A stretch of 64,000 nucleotides of DNA from Aldehydirespirator sp965203575 (GTDB taxonomy: Bacteria > Actinomycetota > Acidimicrobiia > Acidimicrobiales > Aldehydirespiratoraceae), in contig OZ241894.1 in NCBI GenBank assembly GCA_965203575.1, forward strand, positions 496,001 to 560,000, given 5' to 3'. The notes below the pieces were generated by a model that did not search any database, was not told the DNA's origin, and worked only from the letters and a program-made list of their open reading frames with translations. Shown in pieces: positions 57,742-64,000 of this stretch (its first letter is position 1; each line of letters starts with the position of its first letter). A program made the position numbers and the translations under genes.

Positions 57742-60087
57742 TCACGGGGCGGACGGTCGCGGCGGGGCGAGCAGCTCCTCGCCATGCCAGGCCGTCGCCG
57801 TGAATGTCGCGTCCAGGCCGGGCGCGGCGACGCGGGGCGCGGCTGTGGCCGGATCGTGGGCAACGACGTCCCACCACAGCTGGGGACGGTCTCTGCGCCA
57901 GTGCACCGACCAGGACACAGTCCCCAGCCGCGTCGGCACGCCGTGGACCTCCACCGGCTTGCCCAGCCACGCTTCCGGCCAGTGCCCGGCGAGCCGCAAC
58001 CCCGGCGCCATCTGCTCGGCCGCTACCTCCGGCACGTCCACCAGCAGGCGCAGCAGCGTCCGCAGGAGCAGACCTCCGACCTTCAGGTCGTGGCCCTCGC
58101 CGTTGGTGCCGGTGTGCAGTTGCGGATCCATGAACGTCGGCCAGTTCATTGTCGGCGACGCCACCGACACCAGCGCCTCCAGCCGCTCGAACGCCCGAGC
58201 CGGAGCGGGACGCGCCTCCGCGAAGGCAAGCAATGCCGTCGCCACGACGTCGTAGCCGCGCGATGCCACAGCATCGACGACGAAGTCCGGCGGCGTGCCC
58301 TCGGCGGGCTCGGATGTCACGAACGGCAGCGGTGGTGCCCACGGGACGGCTGCGTGCATCCACAGCCCGGCGTCGCGCCGCTCCCAGTCCCAGAGCCAGC
58401 TCACGGAGTCGTCCAGGTCAGCTCTCGGCGACTCTCTCCACGACGGGTGCCCCCGGATGTTCAGGTAGAACGACGAGGTGTCGGGCGACGCGGCCGGATC
58501 GATCAGCAGCCGCTCCTGCAGCGTCCTCACCGAACGTCGGACCGGCTTGCGGCGCGACATCGCGGAGTGCCGGAGGTCAGCCGCCGCTCCATCGGCACCG
58601 GCGCGCTGAAGCAGGCGGAAGCCGGCCCGCAGCCCCTCGCGTACCGTCCATGGCTCAGCCCACCGCCCGACGGCGTCAAGGGACAGCAGCCACCTCACCG
58701 CCGATGTGACGAACTTCGAGATGGCATCACCGAACACCGGATCAGGATGAAGCGACAGCAGGTGCTCAGCGAGCACGAGCGATGTGCCCGTCACCGTGTG
58801 GCCCATGCTCGAGACGTCTCCCGATGAGTGCTGCGCCTCGGCTTGGCGGATCAGCAGGTCCTGGACTGGGCGCGGCTCTCCCGATTCGATCAACCCCAGC
58901 AACTGCACCAGGTCGTCGCCATCGAACTGTGCGTCGGTGTAAGTCGAGGGCCACAGCATCGGACCGACCACACCGGGCCCGTCATCACAGGGCGCTGTGC
59001 CGAGCAACTGGGAAGCCCGTGCTGCGAGCACAGCATCACCGAGCGGCCTGTCCGGCAAGTCCAGCCGGAAGCCCGCATCGAGACGTTGGCGCCAGACGCT
59101 GGCGACTCGATCGAGCGATGGAGGAGAGCGGAGTACTTGAGAAGCGGCTCGCCGGCTCATGGCTGCATTCGACCTGAACGCGAGGCCCCTGCCCGGAACC
59201 GCGGCCCGCAGCGTCGTTCCCGTACCAATCGGAAAGACCACGGCCGCATTGGCCAGGCGCTGCGGGCAATCGACCGAGACAGGCGACTTCAGCCGATCCG
59301 GCGACTCGAGCGCGGCGGCGCAGTCGGTCCCGTGGCTGGCCGCAACGACGGCCGCGGGATCGCGGTCGAACATCACGCACAGCGGGCCGAAGCCGTCGGA
59401 AAGGCTCAGCGCGCGACCCTCGACCCTGATCCTGTCGATCGACCAGAGGTTGGACCACTCCCAGATGTCGCCATCCGCGAGTTCGAACGCGCCCAGGTGG
59501 TACGGGCGGGCAGCCAACGCCACCTCCACCTGCGCAGGCGTGCGATTCGCGATCTCGACCACGAAGACCTCCGGCGCAGTTGAATCGTCGACGCTCGCTC
59601 CGGGGGCAACGCGGCGGGAGTAGACACTGGGCGCCGTCCGGTCAGCGGCAGAGGACGCATTCCCGGCTGCCGCGACCCGGTGAACGACATCGCCGCCTTC
59701 CACAGCCAACACGGTCTCGACGACCGGCATGCCGCCCACCAGACGCTGACGAACGGCAGGGGCGCGAGAGGGGAACACCCACGTGTCACCCGCCCTGACC
59801 CACCAGTCCAGCGACCATGTCCCCCACAGCAACGTCACGAGTCCCCGAGGGTCCACCGTGGCCCGGTCGAGGGTCTCGGGGCCCCCGATGAACGTCCAGG
59901 ACCGCCCCCGCGTGTTCGCCAGCAGGCGAGCCTCGACGCTCTGGGCGCGGTTCCAGTAGCGGCATTCGCTCGGCTCCGGCGCGTAGGCGGGTGAGGCCGG
60001 GTCGAGTTGACGCTCGGCCCACCACGGTAAGACCCAGCTTGTCGGCGGCTCTGCCGGCGGCACCGGAGGCTCACGTCGACGCGGCAA
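57742..60087 (-). CDS. Large protein of unknown function, 781 residues
   Basis: Not recognised. The start shown is a TTG; a GTG at Val9 is an alternative. There is no signal peptide or membrane segment. It is rich in Trp, Arg and Pro. The first 300 residues look like beta-strands (VFVVEIANRTPAQVEVALAARPYHLGAFELADG); from about 340 on helices dominate, with Trp/Asp-rich loops (GPMLWPSTYTDAQFDGDDL, WLWDWERRDAGLW, MNWPTFMDPQLHTGTNGEGHDL). A beta-sandwich followed by an alpha/alpha toroid, as in several glycoside hydrolases, would fit. Its operon of kinase, aldolase and dehydrogenases supports a carbohydrate role, but this is inference. Confidence 0.75.
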   Translation of the reverse strand: MPRRREPPVPPAEPPTSWVLPWWAERQLDPASPAYAPEPSECRYWNRAQSVEARLLANTRGRSWTFIGGPETLDRATVDPRGLVTLLWGTWSLDWWVRAGDTWVFPSRAPAVRQRLVGGMPVVETVLAVEGGDVVHRVAAAGNASSAADRTAPSVYSRRVAPGASVDDSTAPEVFVVEIANRTPAQVEVALAARPYHLGAFELADGDIWEWSNLWSIDRIRVEGRALSLSDGFGPLCVMFDRDPAAVVAASHGTDCAAALESPDRLKSPVSVDCPQRLANAAVVFPIGTGTTLRAAVPGRGLAFRSNAAMSRRAASQVLRSPPSLDRVASVWRQRLDAGFRLDLPDRPLGDAVLAARASQLLGTAPCDDGPGVVGPMLWPSTYTDAQFDGDDLVQLLGLIESGEPRPVQDLLIRQAEAQHSSGDVSSMGHTVTGTSLVLAEHLLSLHPDPVFGDAISKFVTSAVRWLLSLDAVGRWAEPWTVREGLRAGFRLLQRAGADGAAADLRHSAMSRRKPVRRSVRTLQERLLIDPAASPDTSSFYLNIRGHPSWRESPRADLDDSVSWLWDWERRDAGLWMHAAVPWAPPLPFVTSEPAEGTPPDFVVDAVASRGYDVVATALLAFAEARPAPARAFERLEALVSVASPTMNWPTFMDPQLHTGTNGEGHDLKVGGLLLRTLLRLLVDVPEVAAEQMAPGLRLAGHWPEAWLGKPVEVHGVPTRLGTVSWSVHWRRDRPQLWWDVVAHDPATAAPRVAAPGLDATFTATAWHGEELLAPPRPSAP

Positions 60088-60104
60088 CTCGTCGGGCTCC
60101 AGTG

Positions 60105-60233
60105 CTAGGGCCGGGCCCCATCAATGATGGGCAGGGACTCGGCCAGGACGGCAAGGTTCTCACTGAGGTCCGATGACAGCGCATCGATGAGCACGCCGCT
60201 CCGCGGCACGATGTGGACCCCGGCGGCGACCAC
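60105..60233 (-). CDS. Possible small ORF of 42 codons
   Basis: GTG at 60233 to TAG at 60105-60107, giving VAAGVHIVPRSGVLIDALSSDLS and a further 19 residues ending in DGARP. It fills most of the gap between the pteridine-reductase-like gene and the 781-residue gene and reads on the same strand. No ribosome site is clear. It could be a small protein, a remnant, or chance; nothing else is seen in 60088-60281. Confidence 0.25.
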   Translation of the reverse strand: MVAAGVHIVPRSGVLIDALSSDLSENLAVLAESLPIIDGARP

Positions 60234-60281
60234 GACGACTCTCAGGCGGCGGTGACCGGGCTCACATAACCACGACGAGGA

Positions 60282-61034
60282 TCAGCCGTGGGTGTGCTTG
60301 CGGTGCCCGTAGCGCTGACCGCCGTCCACGGTTAGGACCTCGCCCGTTATGTAGTCGGCCTCTATCAGGAACTGGACCGCCTGGCCCATCTCGTCGGGAG
60401 TTCCCCACCGGCCGACAAGCGTCTCGTCGGCCACTCGCTGGTAGGTGGCATCGTCATAGTCGGCCGGGCGCAGAGCCGGGCCCGGGACCACGGCGTTGAC
60501 CCTGATCGTGGGGGCCAGCTCCAGGGCCAGCTGCCGGGTCAGCGAGAGGATCGCCCCCTTGCCGACCGCGTGGCCGGCGAAGCCCGGCCAGGGCTCGAAC
60601 GCGCTCAGGTCGCCGATGCTGACGATCGCTCCCCCGCCGCCGGCCAGCATGACCGGCGCCACCCGGTTGGCGCAGTAGAAGGGACCGTGGACGAGCGTGT
60701 CGATCGACCGGTGCCACACGGTCAGATCGTCGGTCGGGAACTCTCCGAAGGCGAAGGTGGAAGCGTTGTTGACCAGCACGTCGATGGTGCCGAAACGGTC
60801 GGTCGCCGCCTTGACCATGGCCTGGACCTGGCGGTCATCGGTCACGTCGGCGGCTACCGGCAGGGCCTGCACTCCCATCGCTTCGGCATCGGCCGCGGTG
60901 CGGTGCGCCTCGTCGGCCGAGGTGTTGTGATTGATGACGACGTTGGCGCCGGCCCGGGCCAGGGTCAACGTGATACCCCGACCGACCCGCCTGGCTCCCC
61001 CGGTCACCAGGGCCGTCCGGCCGGCAAGATCCAT
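60282..61034 (-). CDS. Pteridine-reductase-like SDR with altered active site
   Basis: 250 residues from ATG at 61034. TGGARRVGRGITLTLARAGANVVINH is the NADPH loop typical of PTR1/FolM-type SDRs, and VSIGDLSAF carries Asp where PTR1 has its catalytic Asp. The YxxxK motif is changed: GFAGHAVGKGAIL has His at the Tyr position, with Lys kept. GQRYGHRKHTHG at the end is unusual. Either the enzyme works with His as proton donor or it is not a reductase. It is the first gene of the kinase-aldolase operon strand. Confidence 0.8.
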   Translation of the reverse strand: MDLAGRTALVTGGARRVGRGITLTLARAGANVVINHNTSADEAHRTAADAEAMGVQALPVAADVTDDRQVQAMVKAATDRFGTIDVLVNNASTFAFGEFPTDDLTVWHRSIDTLVHGPFYCANRVAPVMLAGGGGAIVSIGDLSAFEPWPGFAGHAVGKGAILSLTRQLALELAPTIRVNAVVPGPALRPADYDDATYQRVADETLVGRWGTPDEMGQAVQFLIEADYITGEVLTVDGGQRYGHRKHTHG

Positions 61035-61106
61035 CGCGAGAGTATGCCACCGCGCCACCGCCGCAGGTCAGCGGGGCAAGCGCAAACGGGTGAGAGTCTC
61101 CGCGCC

Positions 61107-61211
61107 GCGGCGGTGTCCTTCCCGCTCCTGTTCGCTGCGCTCACGGGCCGCTCGGGCCACGGCCTCGCCCGTATGGGCCGGATTCGTGCGCCTTGCCCGC
61201 TCGGCCTCTAG
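61107..61211 (+). repeat. Dispersed intergenic repeat, copy C
   Basis: Shares GCGGCGGTGTC with copy A and the core plus GCCCGTATG and the terminal CCCGCTCGGCCTCTAG with copy B. The terminal TAG opens the -10 box TAGCTT of nucS. Confidence 0.8.
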
Positions 61212-61214
61212 CTT
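61209..61214 (+). promoter_or_regulatory. -10 box of nucS, built on the repeat end
   Basis: TAGCTT followed by 7 nt and GTG at 61222. The first three bases are the end of repeat copy C. Confidence 0.5.
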
Positions 61215-61221
61215 GGCGGCG

Positions 61222-61890
61222 GTGCGGCTCGTGATCGCCCGCTGCACCGTCGACTACGACGGCCGTCTGCAGGCCCATCTGCCCTCGGCCGTGCGTCTCA
61301 TCATGGTGAAGGCCGACGGTTGCGTGGCCGTCCATGCCGACGGGGGCGCCTACAAGCCGCTCAACTGGATGAATGCCCCCAACCGGCTGGTGATCGACGA
61401 GGAAGCCGGAGTGTGGCGGGTGTCGGCTCCGGGCCGCAGCGACTCCCTTGTCATCACGATCGAGGAGATCCTCCATGACAGCACCCACGAGATGGGCACC
61501 GATCCCGGACTGCAGAAGGACGGCGTGGAGGCGCAGATGCAGGAGCTCCTCGCACACAACCCGGACGCCATCGAGGACGGCTTCACCCTGGTGCGGCGGG
61601 AGTTCCCGACAGCCATCGGACCCGTGGACCTGCTGTGCCGCGACTCGTCGGGCAACGCGGTGGCAGTCGAGGTGAAGCGCAACGGCGAGATCGACGGCGT
61701 GGAGCAGCTCACCCGGTACCTGCACTACTTGAACTCCGACCCGAGCCTGGCGCCGGTGCGGGGCGTGTTCGTGGCCCGGACCATCAAGCCGCAGGCCAAG
61801 GTGCTCGCGGCCGACCGCTCCATCGACTGCGTCGAGGTGGACTACGACGAGTTGCGGGGCATCGAGTCGCCGGAGTTGAGATTGTTCTGA
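61222..61890 (+). CDS. nucS: Mismatch-specific endonuclease NucS (EndoMS)
   Basis: Non-canonical mismatch-repair nuclease of actinobacteria and archaea, replacing MutS/MutL. 222 residues from GTG at 61222; starting MRLVIARCTVDYDGRLQAHLP as in mycobacteria. The N-terminal DNA-binding part includes AYKPLNWMN; the nuclease core has GPVDLLCRD...VAVEVKRNGEIDGVEQLTRY with Asp, Glu and Lys of the RecB-like site. The end LRLF fits the beta-clamp-binding tail of NucS. Confidence 0.96.
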   Translation: MRLVIARCTVDYDGRLQAHLPSAVRLIMVKADGCVAVHADGGAYKPLNWMNAPNRLVIDEEAGVWRVSAPGRSDSLVITIEEILHDSTHEMGTDPGLQKDGVEAQMQELLAHNPDAIEDGFTLVRREFPTAIGPVDLLCRDSSGNAVAVEVKRNGEIDGVEQLTRYLHYLNSDPSLAPVRGVFVARTIKPQAKVLAADRSIDCVEVDYDELRGIESPELRLF

Positions 61891-61935
61891 ACGGCTAGGC
61901 GGCGCTGTTGAGCCAGCGAGATCACTTGCTGCGGA

Positions 61936-61941
61936 TAGCCT
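61936..61941 (+). promoter_or_regulatory. -10 box of the VanW-family gene, leaderless
   Basis: TAGCCT followed by 6 nt and GTG at 61948. Confidence 0.5.
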
Positions 61942-61947
61942 CAAACC

Positions 61948-63846
61948 GTGCTCAGGCGGCTGCTAGGACGGCAGGTTCGGCCCGTGCGACTATGGCCGTT
62001 CCTCGTCGGAGCAGCAGTGGTGATCGCTGCTCTGATCGTCGGCTGGCAGGTCTACGAGGCACGCCAGGAGACCCGCATCCGTCCGGGAGCGACGGTGTCG
62101 GGCGTCGAGATCGGCGGACTGGAGCCCGAAGAGGCCGTCATCGCGCTCGAGCCCGTCGTCCAGGAGGTGGCCGAGACCACCATCGACCTCCAGTTCCCGG
62201 ACATCGACCTCCAGTTCCCGGACATCGACCTGGAGTTCCTGGGCCACACGATCACGGTCACCGCCGAGGAACTCGGAATCTCGCTGGATTCCGAGCGGAT
62301 TCTCGCCGAGGCCGACAACCCGCCCCCGCCGGTGGTCCGGCCGGCCGCGTGGCTGTTCGATCTGTTCGCCAGCCGCGACGTGCGCCCATCGGTGACCACC
62401 GATCTGGGAACCCTCGCCGACACGGTCGACCCCTACACCGACGCCGAGACCCCCCGGATCCAGTTCGTCGATGGAGCCTTCCAGCCGATCCTCCACATCG
62501 ATGTGCCCGTCCCCGACATGGAGTTGTTGGCCCTCAGGCTCGAAGAGGCCGTGCTCAGCAACATGGGCGGCCGGGTTGCCGTCGAGGTCCCGATACGCGG
62601 CATGGAGCCGGCCGACCCGATCGCGGTCGCGCTGGCCGCCGCCCTCGCCACCAAGGCCAACGAGATCACTGAGGGAGGGGTTCAGCTCCAACTCGAGGGC
62701 ACCACCGAAACGTTCGCCATCCGCGAGGAGGTCCTGCGGGGGTTCATCGTCCTTGAGGGGGAGCAGCACGACACGCACCTCGGTCTCAACCCGCAGATCT
62801 CCGCCACCCTCGCCAGCCTCTTCGTGGGGATCGGCAGTGAAGGGATCCCCGCGACCATCGGCCTGGGCCAGGACGGTGCCGTGACGATCTCCGAGGGCGA
62901 GGCCGGATTCAAGTGCTGCCACGAAACGGCGGCCGACGCCTTGCTGCAGGGGATGATCGACGGCCAACCGGTGGTAGTGCTGCCGGCCGCGCCCAACCCC
63001 CACCCCCGGGGACGGGAGTGGGCCGAGTCGCTCGGGATCCTCCAGGTGGTCGGCGAGTTCACCACGCGCTTCACGCCGGCCCAGGACCGGATCATCAACA
63101 TCGCCCGCATCTCGGAGTTGACCCGCGGGGTGATCATCGAGCCCGGCCAGCGGTTCTCGGTCAACGGCCACGTCGGGCCGCGCACGACCGGCAAGGGGTT
63201 CGTCCCGGCCAAGATGATCCTCGACGGCGTGTTCGTGGACTCTGTGGGGGGCGGCATCTCGCAGTACGCCACCACGCTGTTCAACGCGGCCTTCTTCGCG
63301 GGGCTCGACTTCATCGACTACCAGAGCCACACGATCTACTTGAGCCGCTACCCCTACGGGCGCGAGGCCACGGTGTCGTATCCGGCGCCTGACCTGGTGC
63401 TGGAGAACAACACCCCCTACGGCGTCATGCTGTGGCCCACCACCGCCGACGACTCGATCACGGTGAGGCTCTACTCCACGCCGTCGGTGCTGGCCGAGCA
63501 GACCGGCCAGTGGACCCGGACCGTGGGAACCTCCTGCACCCGGGTGACCACGGAGCGGACACGCACATACTTGGACGACGGCCGCACCGAGACCGACACG
63601 GTGTGGGCCCAGTACCGACCCGAGGGCCTCAAGTGCGACGGGTCTCCCTCGGTCACGACGACGACAACGTCCACCACGGTCGCGCCACCCGAGGAGGGGG
63701 AGCAGTTGGGCGAGGAGGCCGGCTGGGAGCAGGGCGAGACCGGAACAGACTTCGGCGGCGAGGATCCCGGCCAGCAGGGCGGCGAGTCGGGTGAGCCGGG
63801 GGGTAGTGTCCCGCCCTCCACGACCGTCCCAGGTGAATCTCAATGA
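61948..63846 (+). CDS. Membrane-anchored VanW-family protein
   Basis: 632 residues. Cytoplasmic Arg-rich start, one membrane segment (about 16-35), then extracellular: PG-binding/YoaR-type segments (VSGVEIGGLEPEEAVIAL at about 51), a second such segment, and the VanW domain at about 355-510 (EFTTRFTP..R..NI......GVIIEPGQRFSVNGHVGPRTTGKGF; DSVGGGISQYATTLFNAAFF; SRYPYGREATVSYPAPDL). The tail is Gly/Glu/Thr-rich. Function of VanW is unsettled; linked to cell-wall metabolism. A 21-bp tandem duplication lies near residue 80. The next gene overlaps by 4 bp. Confidence 0.9.
   Translation: MLRRLLGRQVRPVRLWPFLVGAAVVIAALIVGWQVYEARQETRIRPGATVSGVEIGGLEPEEAVIALEPVVQEVAETTIDLQFPDIDLQFPDIDLEFLGHTITVTAEELGISLDSERILAEADNPPPPVVRPAAWLFDLFASRDVRPSVTTDLGTLADTVDPYTDAETPRIQFVDGAFQPILHIDVPVPDMELLALRLEEAVLSNMGGRVAVEVPIRGMEPADPIAVALAAALATKANEITEGGVQLQLEGTTETFAIREEVLRGFIVLEGEQHDTHLGLNPQISATLASLFVGIGSEGIPATIGLGQDGAVTISEGEAGFKCCHETAADALLQGMIDGQPVVVLPAAPNPHPRGREWAESLGILQVVGEFTTRFTPAQDRIINIARISELTRGVIIEPGQRFSVNGHVGPRTTGKGFVPAKMILDGVFVDSVGGGISQYATTLFNAAFFAGLDFIDYQSHTIYLSRYPYGREATVSYPAPDLVLENNTPYGVMLWPTTADDSITVRLYSTPSVLAEQTGQWTRTVGTSCTRVTTERTRTYLDDGRTETDTVWAQYRPEGLKCDGSPSVTTTTTSTTVAPPEEGEQLGEEAGWEQGETGTDFGGEDPGQQGGESGEPGGSVPPSTTVPGESQ
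62182..62239 (+). repeat. 21-bp tandem duplication inside the VanW-family gene
   Basis: ATCGACCTCCAGTTCCCGGAC occurs twice in direct succession (62182-62202, 62203-62223) and a third, diverged 16-bp start follows. It encodes two exact IDLQFPD units and a related IDLEF. The exact copy suggests a recent expansion that keeps frame. Confidence 0.9.
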
Positions 63847-64000
63847 GCGATGCCCAAACGCCCGTCGAGGGCATCGACGATGCGGTCGACGCCTGGTGGG
63901 AGCGGGCCCTGCGGGGCAAGCCCGCCCTGGACCGGATCATGTACTCGGTGTCGGAGGCCGCCAACCACTCACGGCTGTGGCACGCGCTCGGGGCCGCCCA
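63843..64000 (+). CDS. Probable PAP2-family phosphatase, N-terminal fragment cut by the window edge
   Basis: ATG at 63843 overlaps the stop of the VanW-family gene (ATGA). The visible 52 codons read MSDAQTPVEGIDDAVDAWWERAL and later ALDRIMYSVSEAANHSRLWHALGAA. The DRxxYxxSxxADHSxLWxxL arrangement is typical of the start of actinobacterial PAP2 phosphatases acting on polyprenyl phosphates. The catalytic motifs lie beyond the window, so the call is tentative. Confidence 0.55.
   Translation, partial: MSDAQTPVEGIDDAVDAWWERALRGKPALDRIMYSVSEAANHSRLWHALGAA

Noticed and set aside
1..64000. tRNA, rRNA, tmRNA or RNase P RNA genes
   Set aside because: No cloverleaf with a GTTCRA arm or other conserved core was found by eye; GGGTTCC at 3250 belongs to a simple hairpin. 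A covariance-model search would be decisive.

Overview
The window is a high-GC, densely coded bacterial chromosome segment, most likely from an actinobacterium and plausibly of the class Acidimicrobiia (inference). Supporting signs are the order smc - fpg-like - rnc - acpP - plsX - rpmF - DUF177 - sepIVA-like - coaD - rsmD - recG - fakA (much of it shared with Mycobacterium), a fused 2-oxoglutarate decarboxylase/dehydrogenase (kgd), the mismatch endonuclease NucS, and many starts placed 6-8 nt after a TANNNT box, as in actinobacterial leaderless transcripts. No rRNA, tRNA or CRISPR array was recognised.

Layout. 0-2.4 kb: start of ffh, then ftsY and a membrane-anchored HtrA protease. 2.5-3.8 kb: a scar with two insertion-sequence remnants, a proline-rich lipoprotein-like gene and a strong hairpin. 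3.8-17 kb: the housekeeping block from smc to fakA, plus a divergent cold-shock-like gene. 17-24.7 kb: ATP-type PEP carboxykinase, a catabolic cluster (CoA racemase, hydrolase, P450, hydroxyisobutyrate-type dehydrogenase) and an MFS exporter behind a tiny coupled upstream ORF. 24.7-28.8 kb: a thiamine ABC transporter (thiBPQ) behind a TPP riboswitch. 28.9-36.7 kb: a secreted leucine-rich-repeat protein, a minimal zinc protease, a UvrD-type helicase, a Kef-type antiporter with universal-stress domains, and exonuclease III. 36.7-41.2 kb: kgd and a CysQ-like phosphatase.

41.3-53.8 kb is an accessory defence island. A type I restriction-modification system (hsdM, hsdS, hsdR) is interrupted between hsdM and hsdS by toxin-antitoxin-type cassettes: a nucleotidyltransferase pair, an orphan HicB, a DUF2335 pair, a DUF2283 protein and a MntA/HepT pair. 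An O6-methylguanine methyltransferase is coupled to hsdR. The island carries duplication scars: a degraded copy of the 5' end of the SDR gene that lies to its right now forms a 34-codon ORF coupled to hsdM, and a 51-bp copy of the hsdM 3' end marks the far side of one cassette.

53.8-64 kb: the intact SDR gene; a convergent sugar-type operon (2-hydroxyacid dehydrogenase, FGGY kinase, LsrF-like aldolase, an unrecognised 781-residue protein, a pteridine-reductase-like SDR); nucS; a VanW-family cell-wall protein; and the start of a PAP2-type phosphatase.

Two themes run through the window. First, start codons repeatedly sit 6-8 nt after TANNNT boxes, so leaderless expression looks common. Second, a roughly 100-bp dispersed repeat ending in CGCTCGGCCTCTAG occurs three times; in two copies its last bases form part of the -10 box of the gene that follows.
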